A stretch of 64,000 nucleotides of DNA from Allorhodopirellula heiligendammensis (GTDB lineage Bacteria > Planctomycetota > Planctomycetia > Pirellulales > Pirellulaceae): assembly GCF_007860105.1 (NCBI RefSeq), contig NZ_SJPU01000002.1:2197782-2261781 (forward strand), in the 5' to 3' direction. The position numbers were made by a program, and so were the translations under genes. Shown piece after piece: positions 29,964 through 41,347 of the stretch. Within the stretch, counting starts at the first letter, position 1. Each line of letters opens with the position of its first letter. Below the pieces are notes generated by a model. It made no database searches and was not told the DNA's origin. It worked only from the letters and a program-made list of their open reading frames with translations.

Positions 29964-30914
29964 GTTGTTTGCCCAGCGAAGCTGGCAAGCCCTACCCGTG
30001 CTAGTCACCGACCCAGCCCGGTATCATGGGGAATTGAATCCGATTCGCACCGATTCCCCGGGCAACAGCGGGTCGGAGGGAGACGCTAGCGATGATGGGG
30101 TGCGTAGCGAAAGCGAACTCGATCCGGCTGGCTGCTCTGGCGAGCTTGCCAAGGTGGATCATCCAACGAAAGCATGCGCCGGAGGTTTTCGAGGGATAAC
30201 TCAAGAGTCCAAAGATGATTTACGTGTGAGTTGCACTGACAGTAGAGTCGCAGGGCGGGGAGAAACGGCGTCAAGTTTGAATGGCGTGGACTTGGTCAGC
30301 CGAGCCGCGTAAGCAGCGAGGCTGGAGTCCACGCCATTCGCGTCAAATGCTGGACCGGTGCAGCTTAACCTGGGGTGTCCCGGTCGCCCGCGAACCCCTG
30401 AATCAATTATGCGCCCATGGTGCCAACGGTCCCTCACGGATTTCGGTTCGCCGACAACGCATTTAAATAGAATGATTGGACACCTGAGCGAAGCGTGAAA
30501 AGCCTTCAGTCAACACTTAGTATGATTTCGTCGGATTAAGCCCACAAAGTGGCGTTGCCTGTTCAGGAACAAGTGCAACAAGTAACAGGGGACGCCATCA
30601 AATTTGGGGAACCAGCACAATAGCCGGGAGTTTCCGGCGTCATCCGCCGCTTCAGCTCCCTCACAGGTGAAACGCGAAAAGCAGGCGAGTCTACCGAACG
30701 CGTCGTACAGGTTTTATCAAACCTGAAATTCGCGAAAAGGGACGGAACTACCCCATTAGCGCGGTGTTTACTGATGGAAATGTCGATTTCCGCCCGGCTG
30801 CGCTCTTCGTATGCATCCGTTCGTCGTTTCAAGAGCTTTCGCTCTTTCGGTGTGTAAACACGCTTATTCTGCCTCTTTCGTTTCTCCATTTCGTACCCGA
30901 AGCTTAACTTTCAA
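29964..30914. other. Gene-poor, possibly decayed region
   Basis: Nearly 1 kb between the fusA terminator and the small lipoprotein gene. Frames here are short. A 108-codon minus-strand frame (30563-30889) has a very basic N-terminus but no ribosome binding site or family features; it may be a remnant. The region contains one strong stem-loop (30280-30338) and falls in GC towards its right end. Confidence 0.45.
30280..30338. repeat. Long stem-loop element
   Basis: Perfect 13-bp arms AATGGCGTGGACT (30280-30292) and AGTCCACGCCATT (30326-30338), with a second inner 5-bp stem CAGCC/GGCTG (30297-30301 and 30320-30324). There is no T-run, so it is not a standard terminator. Its size and two-step stem suggest a dispersed REP-like element. 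Confidence 0.7.
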
Positions 30915-31070
30915 ATGCGCATTTCTGGATTGTTAGTATTCTCAGTGCTTTTATTTGCATTTCTCGCAGGATGCAGTGGCTCCAGTGGCCCCAATGTCGT
31001 TACCGAGCAAGACGAGCTCGCTAACTACGCTGCGGAGCATCCAAATCCAGAAGGCACCAGTCCAGATTGA
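30915..31070 (+). CDS. Small lipoprotein (51 aa) upstream of the DUF1559 gene
   Basis: Too short for a usual ORF cutoff, but convincing: MRISGLLVFSVLLFAFLAGC is a type II signal peptide with lipobox LAGC (Cys20). A short Ser/Gly-rich stretch and an acidic tail (VVTEQDELANYAAEHPNPEG) follow. Small lipoproteins of this kind commonly precede DUF1559 genes in planctomycetes. It should be processed by LspA and anchored to a membrane; role unknown. The spacing to the DUF1559 gene is 119 bp. Confidence 0.7.
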   Translation: MRISGLLVFSVLLFAFLAGCSGSSGPNVVTEQDELANYAAEHPNPEGTSPD

Positions 31071-31189
31071 CGGAAAACCTTGCTTTTGCAAAAGCAAACG
31101 TTTCCTTGCAGTTTTCATAGCTACCGGCGTCATAGCGGTGCCGAGTTACGCGTCTTTTTCCCTAGTTTCAGTTTAAGAAAGGTACATGT

Positions 31190-32374
31190 ATGGAAAGTTT
31201 AAGAAGGAGGCATGCGTTCACTTTGGTTGAATTGCTTGTCGTGATCGCAATTATTGGTGTTTTAGTGGGCTTACTTCTACCTGCCGTTCAAGCTGCTCGC
31301 GAAGCAGCCAGGAGAATGAGTTGCAGTAATAACTTCAAGCAGATTGGTTTAGCAATCCATAACTATCACTCGGCCTACGATCAGTTGCCCAAAGTCAATG
31401 GCGGCACGCCGGGTTTGGTAACAGGTAATAATGCTAATAACAACAACAACAATGAGTTAAGTTGGCTTGTCGGGGTGCTGCCATTTGTTGAGCAACAGGC
31501 TTTGTGGGGTCAGATCAGTAACCCGTTGGATTGGAACAACGATGGCACGATTGATTTCCCGGCCATGGGGCCGAATCCCCGTCGCACTCTAACGACACAG
31601 GCAGCGACACCTTACGCCCCCTTTCTGACCGAAATACCTGGACTTCGCTGCCCCAGCGACCCTGGGCAAGGGATCCCAGGTCAAGGACGCCACAACTACG
31701 CTGCATGCACGGGAGACTCCGCCTATTACAATCAAGGTCCTGAAGATGATCAGGGTCGCTTAACAACCGCTCGATCAATTGCCGCGAAAGCAGGTTGTCG
31801 CGGATTCTTCGTATCGCGAGAGAAATCGAGATTCCGCGATGTATTGGACGGCCTTTCAAATACGATTTGCGCAGGAGAAATCGCGTCCGATTTGGGTGAC
31901 AATGACATTCGCACACGGGGTGTTCAGTTGACCACAGATCCTTCACTTGCCGGTGGATCGATTGGCTGCCGACCTTCGATAGATCCAGCACGGCCTAGTT
32001 TTTGGTTGTCGACAGCCAATTTTGCAGGTGAAATTGCGGTTCCGGAAGATCGTCGCGGCATGAAATGGGCTCTGGACCGCGGTCTCCATGGCGCTGTAAA
32101 TACTATTCTTCCTCCAAACAACGAACTATGCATGCAGACTCATTCGTTCAACACAGGTGTCATGCCTCCAAGCAGTCGACATCAAGGCGGTTGCCACGTG
32201 TTGATGGGCGACGGAGCCGTCAAGTTTGTGACTGATTCGATCGAAGCGGGGAATTCTTCGAGTCCACACGTGGGCGAAGGTGGCGTACGTCTACCCGCAG
32301 GTTCACAAAGCCCCTTCGGAGTGTGGGGAGCATTGGGCACTCGCGCATCGAACGAAACGAATGCTGCGTTGTAA
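31190..32374 (+). CDS. DUF1559 pilin-like secreted protein
   Basis: 394 aa, start ATG 31190 behind AAGAAAGG at 7 bases. The N-terminus RRHAFTLVELLVVIAIIG is a type IV prepilin cleavage/methylation site followed by a hydrophobic helix. It continues into the family hallmark LLPAVQAAREAARRMSCSNN and KQIGLAIHNYHSAYDQLP. The C-terminal hallmark is HQGGCHVLMGDGAVKFV with SIEAGN after it. DUF1559 proteins are massively expanded in planctomycetes; they are presumed pseudopilin-like surface or pore-fibre proteins, without an established function. An Asn-rich run (NANNNNNN, residues ~83-90) is a local oddity. The gene is visibly lower in GC than its neighbours and ends in a clear terminator. Confidence 0.95.
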   Translation: MESLRRRHAFTLVELLVVIAIIGVLVGLLLPAVQAAREAARRMSCSNNFKQIGLAIHNYHSAYDQLPKVNGGTPGLVTGNNANNNNNNELSWLVGVLPFVEQQALWGQISNPLDWNNDGTIDFPAMGPNPRRTLTTQAATPYAPFLTEIPGLRCPSDPGQGIPGQGRHNYAACTGDSAYYNQGPEDDQGRLTTARSIAAKAGCRGFFVSREKSRFRDVLDGLSNTICAGEIASDLGDNDIRTRGVQLTTDPSLAGGSIGCRPSIDPARPSFWLSTANFAGEIAVPEDRRGMKWALDRGLHGAVNTILPPNNELCMQTHSFNTGVMPPSSRHQGGCHVLMGDGAVKFVTDSIEAGNSSSPHVGEGGVRLPAGSQSPFGVWGALGTRASNETNAAL

Positions 32375-32405
32375 TCGAGTATTCGCGTAATATTAATAGG
32401 TACAG

Positions 32406-32437
32406 ACCTCACTTGCAGATTGCAGGTGAGGTTTTTT
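32406..32437 (+). terminator. Rho-independent terminator of the DUF1559 gene
   Basis: Stem ACCTCACTTGCA / TGCAGGTGAGGT (one G-T wobble) around a GAT loop, then TTTTTT. It lies about 30 bp after the stop codon and between convergent genes. Confidence 0.88.
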
Positions 32438-32562
32438 GTTTCATTCGGCTTTTACGTTGGTATGACAGCGGTGAGCCTAGCGTAGGGGACTTTCAGCGAG
32501 TGGGGCGACTCGAACCTCATGCCACTCACGCTGCCAGCCGGTTGATTTCAGGTTCCGCCCAC

Positions 32563-35259
32563 TTACTCATCAACGTCCTCATAGTCCCTGTCGTCCTCGT
32601 AGGATTCGTGCTCCTCTGGTGCCCCTTCTTGTGAAACGGCCGCTACCCTCTGAGACATCGCGTCCACGGAGGCGACCGGTTCGTCTGCCTCGACGGGCAA
32701 TCCCTGCATCTGTTGCCACTGTGCCATCGTGAGCAGCACCTCACGAGACTTTGCCCCGTTGTACTGGCCAACGATGCCGTCTTCGGCCATGTAGTCAACC
32801 AATCGGGCTGCGCGGCCGTAACCGATGCCGAGACATCGTTGGATCAACGACAGCGAGCCGCGCCCCTCACGCACGACTACCTCGATCGCACTTTCATACA
32901 GTTCGTCTTTCTTGCGAAGGTTCTCGACATTGAGTTCCCCGGCGCCGCCCTCGCCATCGGCGTCCACCTTGAGATTCATCAACTCACCGATGAACTTTTG
33001 CTCTCCGCCGCTACTGCAGTGCTCGCACACCCGGTCGATTTCGGCATCGGAAAGATAGGTCCCCTGCCCGCGAATCAACGTGCTCGTACCAGGCCACAGA
33101 AACAGCATGTCCCCGTTGCCGAGCAATTTGTCGGCACCGTTCTCGTCGAGCACGACCCGACTGTCGGTTTTGCTGGCGACCTGGAAACTCAATCGAGCCG
33201 GCAGGTTACTCTTAATCAGACCCGTGATCACGTCAACGGTCGGCTTCTGCGTTGCCAGGATCAAGTGAATCCCCACCGCACGACTCTTTTGTGCCAAGCG
33301 AATGATGTGTTGCTCGACATCTTTGCCGGCCGTCATCATCAGGTCCGCCATTTCGTCAGCAATGATCACGATGAACGGGAGTTTGTCGGGCACGTCGCTG
33401 CCACCCTCTTCCTCGTCGATCTCGAGTCGTCGCAGCACCTCTTCGCGGCCCAAGTCATTGTAGCTGTTGATGTGCCGCACCCCGGCCTTGGCGAGCAGCG
33501 CGTACCGCTCTTCCATTTTATCGACGGCCCAGCCCAGGATTGCTTCGGCCTTCTTCATGTCCGTGATCACGGGGTGCATCAGGTGAGGCAAGCGACCGTA
33601 TCCGCTCAGTTCGACCATTTTGGGGTCGATCATCAGCATCCGCACCTCGTCGGGTTTGCAGCACATCAGGATGCTGACGATGATCGCGTTGAGACAGACG
33701 GATTTCCCTGTACCGGTTCGTCCGGCGATCAGCAGGTGAGGCATTTTTGCGAGGTCGACTGGCATCGGCGAGCCGGAGACGTCTTGGCCAAGAAACACTG
33801 GGATGTTCATCTTGTGAACGCGTGAGTCGGATTGTTCGATCACATCACGCAGCCGCACGACCTGGCGGATCTCGTTGGGGACTTCAATCCCCACCGTGTT
33901 CTTGCCGGGAATCGGTGCGACAACGCGGACGCTCGGCACTCGTAGGGCAATGGCGAGATCGTCAGCCAGCGCGCTGATCTTGTTGAGCCGCAGCCCCGCT
34001 TCGAGTTCGATCTCATACTGCGCGATGACCGGGCCGAGCTGAATATCGGTAACCCGCACATTGCACCCGAAGTTACAGATAGTTTCCTGTAATAGGATTG
34101 CTTTGCGTCGCGCCTCAGCCTCTTGCTCGTCATAGTCGAACCCGTCACTGCTTTCGAGCAACTCGAGACTGGGTAAGTTGTAATCGGACAGATCCCCGCT
34201 GGAGTCCTGAACAGCATCGTCGAGTTGTTCCCGCATGTCTTTTTTGCGAGGAATCTGAATATTGGGTTCCGGTGGTTCCTCATGCGCTTCGTCGTTGCGG
34301 AGATCGTGCACCTCGTCATCGTATTCGAGCTCGCGGGTGACGCTTTCCTCGACATCGTCGTCTTCGTATTCCACTCGGTCGGACTCCGGTGGCGCGGTGG
34401 CAGCCTTTTTCGCGGGAGTCGATAGCGACGGCGCCTCGGTTGCTGGAACGGGTTCATCCGTAGACTCCGTGGGCCGCCGTGGCTGCCGAATCTGAAATTC
34501 AGGCTCCGGTTTGGCTTTGCCTGAGGTGGGTTCGGCTGGCTGCTCACCGTCGAGTTCGATCGGCGCCTCGGTATCGCTGAATGGTTGACGTCGACGTTTC
34601 AAGGTGACGGGCATAGCGCCGGCTGCGCGTGAAATTCCTCGCCGTGACACTTTGGCACCGCCTAGCACCACGCGGCGACCGGCGTAGATCAGCATGTAGT
34701 CGGTCGTCAGCAGGAGACCGACGGCTAAAGTCGTCAGCGTCAGGATCCAAGATCCGATCGAATTAAAATGCTGGAGCAGGAATCCTGAGCCCATCGCGCC
34801 AAGGTAACCGCCGTTGCCGACAACAGGCATGCCGGCGAGTTGGATCGTCGTCATTGCCGCTCCGGTGCAAACCGCCAGCAGCGTCACGCAGCCGCCGAGA
34901 GAGCGCAGTACCGGTGCGTTCATTTGTCCGCGAATCAGCAATGCCGTCGCGACCCCTCCACCCGCTCCGATCAACAGCGCGACCCCGATACCGACGAGGT
35001 CGAGTAAGCACGAGGCGACCAAAGCACCGAGCGCGCCGCAGGCATTATGAATGTTCTCGTTGAGCGGATAAACAGAAACGTCCGGCGAGTAGAACTGCGA
35101 AATCGGCCAAATTGAATTCGGGACGGGGTCTGCCGGATCGTGCGTCAACACAGCCACAAACGTCAACAGCGTCGCCGCGACAATGGCGAGCGCAGGAATA
35201 TCCCGTCGCAGGGAAACACTGCGAGTCGACTCGGCGGTATCGAGATTGGCTTCAGACAT
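32563..35259 (-). CDS. ftsK: FtsK/SpoIIIE DNA translocase
   Basis: Septal motor that pumps chromosome ends apart before division; 898 aa. The N-terminal ~200 residues contain several membrane segments (for example IPALAIVAATLLTFVAVL). An acidic, Pro-rich linker follows (~200-370). The alpha/beta motor domain has Walker A GRTGTGKSV (~510-520), Walker B FIVIIADEMADL (~632-643) and the arginine-rich VASKTDSRVVLDENGADKLLG. The C-terminal winged-helix gamma domain that reads KOPS-like sites is at ~785-850 (SLIQRCLGIGYGRAARLVDYM). A short acidic tail (YEDDRDYEDVDE) ends the protein. Length and order are normal. It is convergent with the DUF1559 gene and divergent from guaB. Confidence 0.96.
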   Translation of the reverse strand: MSEANLDTAESTRSVSLRRDIPALAIVAATLLTFVAVLTHDPADPVPNSIWPISQFYSPDVSVYPLNENIHNACGALGALVASCLLDLVGIGVALLIGAGGGVATALLIRGQMNAPVLRSLGGCVTLLAVCTGAAMTTIQLAGMPVVGNGGYLGAMGSGFLLQHFNSIGSWILTLTTLAVGLLLTTDYMLIYAGRRVVLGGAKVSRRGISRAAGAMPVTLKRRRQPFSDTEAPIELDGEQPAEPTSGKAKPEPEFQIRQPRRPTESTDEPVPATEAPSLSTPAKKAATAPPESDRVEYEDDDVEESVTRELEYDDEVHDLRNDEAHEEPPEPNIQIPRKKDMREQLDDAVQDSSGDLSDYNLPSLELLESSDGFDYDEQEAEARRKAILLQETICNFGCNVRVTDIQLGPVIAQYEIELEAGLRLNKISALADDLAIALRVPSVRVVAPIPGKNTVGIEVPNEIRQVVRLRDVIEQSDSRVHKMNIPVFLGQDVSGSPMPVDLAKMPHLLIAGRTGTGKSVCLNAIIVSILMCCKPDEVRMLMIDPKMVELSGYGRLPHLMHPVITDMKKAEAILGWAVDKMEERYALLAKAGVRHINSYNDLGREEVLRRLEIDEEEGGSDVPDKLPFIVIIADEMADLMMTAGKDVEQHIIRLAQKSRAVGIHLILATQKPTVDVITGLIKSNLPARLSFQVASKTDSRVVLDENGADKLLGNGDMLFLWPGTSTLIRGQGTYLSDAEIDRVCEHCSSGGEQKFIGELMNLKVDADGEGGAGELNVENLRKKDELYESAIEVVVREGRGSLSLIQRCLGIGYGRAARLVDYMAEDGIVGQYNGAKSREVLLTMAQWQQMQGLPVEADEPVASVDAMSQRVAAVSQEGAPEEHESYEDDRDYEDVDE

Positions 35260-35314
35260 GAACGAGAGCTGGGCAGCGATTAGCCATTACCTATGGGGTG
35301 CATGAGAGGAGTTG

Positions 35315-35365
35315 GGGACCCTGGTCCCGAGCGAGCAATTCGGTCTCGGACGGGACCAGGGTCCC
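35315..35365. repeat. Inverted repeat (GGGACC-type hairpin element)
   Basis: Perfect 14-bp arms GGGACCCTGGTCCC (35315-35328) and GGGACCAGGGTCCC (35352-35365), each itself nearly palindromic, separated by 23 bp. It lies in the 284-bp space between divergent ftsK and guaB. It lacks a T-run and sits upstream of both genes, so it looks like a dispersed repeat or regulatory element. Confidence 0.65.
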
Positions 35366-35432
35366 ATCCTACGCGTCTATTTGGGGCATGTATCAATCCA
35401 TTGGCGGTTCGCGAGCAGCTAGCAGCCAATAG

Positions 35433-38751
<3,319 letters not shown>

Positions 38752-38898
38752 AGTTGAGTCCTGAACTGTCTGGCCCTGGCCTGGCGACGCCTGCTCCCTC
38801 CGTCCTCTTGGCAAAGTCCATGGGATAGCTGACAACATCGTCGTACTTGCGTGGATGCCAACACCACGCTGGATCGAACGCGAACGAGACGCGGAGCA

Positions 38899-40089
38899 AT
38901 GGAATTAATTTGGGACGATGGCGGACGCGCCGATAGCGGGTACGTAGGGCTGGCCGGTGACTGCGTCACCCGTGCAATTGCGATCGCCACCGGCACCAGC
39001 TACCGCGACGTTTACGGGGCTCTTGGTGCGATCGCAGACATGACCCCGCGAAATGGGTTAGCGACCAGCGTCGCCGCTCAGCACCTCCACACGCTGGGAT
39101 GGGAGCGTCATGAGGGCGATGGCATGAGTCTGGCCTCCGCAGTGCTGCCCACAGGCGCGGTAATTGTGCATTTGGCCGCGCCCAAGCACCGCCGTGCGGG
39201 GCACTTTTGCAGTGTCATCGATCACGTGATTTATGACACTTGGAACCCCAGTGATGACGACAATTTTGTTGTCGCAGCCTATTGGACACGTCCGGTGGTT
39301 GCCGGCGAATCAACGATGCCCATCGCCTCACGGCGGTCCAAGCAAAGCGCCCAACAGACACTCACGCAGAGAGAATTCGACAAGGTTCTGCATCGCCTGC
39401 GATCCCTCGACAGCACCGCGACGAACGCCGCCAGTACCGAAGGGGAAAAACGCAATGCGCTGCGGATGATGCAGAACCTGCTGCTACGTCACAACCTCTC
39501 GCGTGACGATATCGTCGAGGACGATAATGTTGACAACATGCGGTTCACCAACATGGCGTGCCCAGTCAATGGTCGCCGCGCGTGCGGTTGGGAAAAGTGT
39601 TTAGCTGCCTACGTTGTTGATGAGATTTTCCCACTGACGAGTTGGTATTTTGGTACCCGTGGCCCCCGAACATTGTTTTGGTTTTATGGCCCCCTCGACG
39701 ATGTCAACAATTGCATCGCCCTCTTTCGTGAGTTGTTGCTGACCATTACGGCGTCGGCCCAGTTACAATACGGTGGCTACGCACGCGGGAGTGGTGCCTC
39801 GTATGCCGAAGGCTACGTTCGTGGCTTACCTCGCTACCATTCAGCTGATGATGCTGAGATACAGATCAGCGAAAGCACCTTGATTCATGCACGCACATTA
39901 GCGGTCCAGCAGGCGGCCCGCGACTGGCTGAAACTCGAATGCGATGTATCGATCGTTCGCAAAGGCGGTAGCGGTCGCAGTCAGCACGACCCAGACGCTG
40001 CCCATCGCGGCAAACAACATGGATCCAAACATGACCTCCGGGGGGCCAGTGGACGCAAACGCCTCGGTCATTCCTCCACGCCTTCCTAA
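38899..40089 (+). CDS. Cysteine-peptidase-like / DUF2786 fusion protein
   Basis: 396 aa from ATG 38899, which has GGAG five bases upstream; a GTG at 38851 is less likely. The N-terminal ~145 residues match a phage-associated family with the pattern GDCVTRAIAIATG ... LGW ... GHF.VIDHVIYDT. Cys22, His102 and Asp113 could form a papain-like triad (inference). Residues ~165-235 are DUF2786-like (EKRNALRMMQNLLLRHNLSRDDI), followed by a domain of the kind usually found after DUF2786 (about 235-340, RRACGWEKCLAAYVVDEIFP). The C-terminal 40 residues are His/Lys/Ser-rich and overlap the next gene. DUF2786 proteins are common on phages and mobile elements; function unknown. Confidence 0.75.
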   Translation: MELIWDDGGRADSGYVGLAGDCVTRAIAIATGTSYRDVYGALGAIADMTPRNGLATSVAAQHLHTLGWERHEGDGMSLASAVLPTGAVIVHLAAPKHRRAGHFCSVIDHVIYDTWNPSDDDNFVVAAYWTRPVVAGESTMPIASRRSKQSAQQTLTQREFDKVLHRLRSLDSTATNAASTEGEKRNALRMMQNLLLRHNLSRDDIVEDDNVDNMRFTNMACPVNGRRACGWEKCLAAYVVDEIFPLTSWYFGTRGPRTLFWFYGPLDDVNNCIALFRELLLTITASAQLQYGGYARGSGASYAEGYVRGLPRYHSADDAEIQISESTLIHARTLAVQQAARDWLKLECDVSIVRKGGSGRSQHDPDAAHRGKQHGSKHDLRGASGRKRLGHSSTPS

Positions 40090-41131
40090 TACGCTGCCAC
40101 AATGGATTACCGTGAGCCAAGCAGCCAGCAGTAAGCTGTTTGACCAGACCAAAACATCAGCGTGGGATCTGGGATGGCATCCCTCTGCCCACCTCGCTAT
40201 CTCCGAAAAGCAAGCCATGGACGAAATTGTTTACTACGATCGCTACTTGCAAAAAACGTGCGTGGAGAAAGTCTACGGTGACCAGGCCTTGCGCTGGACC
40301 TACGGTACGTTGCTCGGGCGAGTGTCCCTCAATACGCTTGTCAAACGAACCGTATTCTCGCATTGGTACGGGTGGAAGATGGATCGGCCGAGCACCCGCC
40401 AAAAAATCGTTCCGTTCGTTCGCGACTACGAGCTCGACGCAAACGAGTTTGTCCGTGACGTCGATGACTTTGCCAACTTCAATGAGTTCTTTTATCGTGA
40501 GCTGAAACCCGCGGCCCGCCCGGTCGATACCCGTCCGAATTCGATTGTCTTCCCTGCGGATGGTCGTCATCTCTGCGTCCCCGACCTCTCTCGCAGTGAG
40601 GGATTATTCATCAAAGGGGAGATGTTCGATTTAGCAACGCTGGTCGATAATCCTGCACTCGCCGAGGAGTACGCCGAGGGCAGCCTGTTGCTATCTCGGC
40701 TATGCCCCGTCGACTATCATCGCTTTCACTTTCCTGTGGCAGGCGTGCCCGGGCCTACCCGCCTGATCAACGGCCCGTTGTATTCGGTTAACCCGATTGC
40801 GCTCCGGCAAAACATTCAGATTCTGGCGACAAACAAGCGGTGCATGACCGAGGTTCAGACGCCTACCATTGGGAAAGTCCTGGTGATGGAAATCGGCGCC
40901 ACCTGCGTTGGTAGTATTCGCCAAACCTACCGTGAGGGTGCTCCGGTCGCCAAGGGAAGCGAAAAGGGCTATTTCCGCTTCGGAGGATCATCAACCATCG
41001 TGATTTTTCCTCCAGGTCGAGTTCAATTCGATTCCGATTTAATCGAGAATTCGCGCCAACATCGTGAACTCTATGCCCGGGTTGGGGATCATCTGGGGGT
41101 TACTATTCACGAGGATGGATCGGCCAGCTAG
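40019..41131 (+). CDS. psd: Phosphatidylserine decarboxylase
   Basis: Pyruvoyl enzyme making phosphatidylethanolamine from phosphatidylserine, at the membrane. The family core begins IVYYDRYLQKTCVEKVYGDQALRW. DFANFNEFFYRELKPAARPV, the PADGRH loop (catalytic Asp/His region) and CPVDYHRFHFPVAG are all present. Self-cleavage occurs at a Gly-Ser in FRFGGSSTIVIFPPG; this GGSST form is the one seen in eukaryotic PSD2 and some bacteria, not the LGST of E. coli. I used ATG 40019 (370 aa); the frame is open further upstream, and ATG 39944 is possible. The 5' end overlaps the DUF2786 gene by about 70 bp. No pssA is in the window. Confidence 0.9.
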   Translation: MDPNMTSGGPVDANASVIPPRLPNTLPQWITVSQAASSKLFDQTKTSAWDLGWHPSAHLAISEKQAMDEIVYYDRYLQKTCVEKVYGDQALRWTYGTLLGRVSLNTLVKRTVFSHWYGWKMDRPSTRQKIVPFVRDYELDANEFVRDVDDFANFNEFFYRELKPAARPVDTRPNSIVFPADGRHLCVPDLSRSEGLFIKGEMFDLATLVDNPALAEEYAEGSLLLSRLCPVDYHRFHFPVAGVPGPTRLINGPLYSVNPIALRQNIQILATNKRCMTEVQTPTIGKVLVMEIGATCVGSIRQTYREGAPVAKGSEKGYFRFGGSSTIVIFPPGRVQFDSDLIENSRQHRELYARVGDHLGVTIHEDGSAS

Positions 41132-41164
41132 CGACCGACCGCGACCGAGGTTGGCCGATCGTTT
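41118..41164 (+). terminator. Possible stem-loop terminator of psd
   Basis: Arms GATCGGCCA (41118-41126) and TGGCCGATC (41152-41160), followed by GTTTT. The 25-base loop and weak T-run make it uncertain; it overlaps the psd stop codon. Confidence 0.35.
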
Positions 41165-41347
41165 TAATCGGCTGCGGTGGGGCCAGTTCCGTACCGCGTG
41201 GCATGAGTGCGCCGCGACTCGTAAGCTACCGAGCCGGCAGTGCTGCCCGGTGCCTGAGGGCACGCGGTTCACATTCGAGCGTCATCGATGTCGACGGGAT
41301 TAACCGGACGTCGACCACTTGGGCATTGGGCATCGCCGCGAGTGGGC

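Noticed and set aside
30563..30889. 108-codon minus frame with a basic N-terminus, possible transposase remnant
   Set aside because: No conserved motif, ribosome binding site or terminal inverted repeats; not supported as a gene or an insertion sequence.
32500..32535. tRNA T-arm-like sequence (GACTCGAACC, minus strand GGTTCGAGTC)
   Set aside because: The flanking bases do not pair as a T-stem, and no anticodon or D-arm can be placed; no tRNA gene is present.
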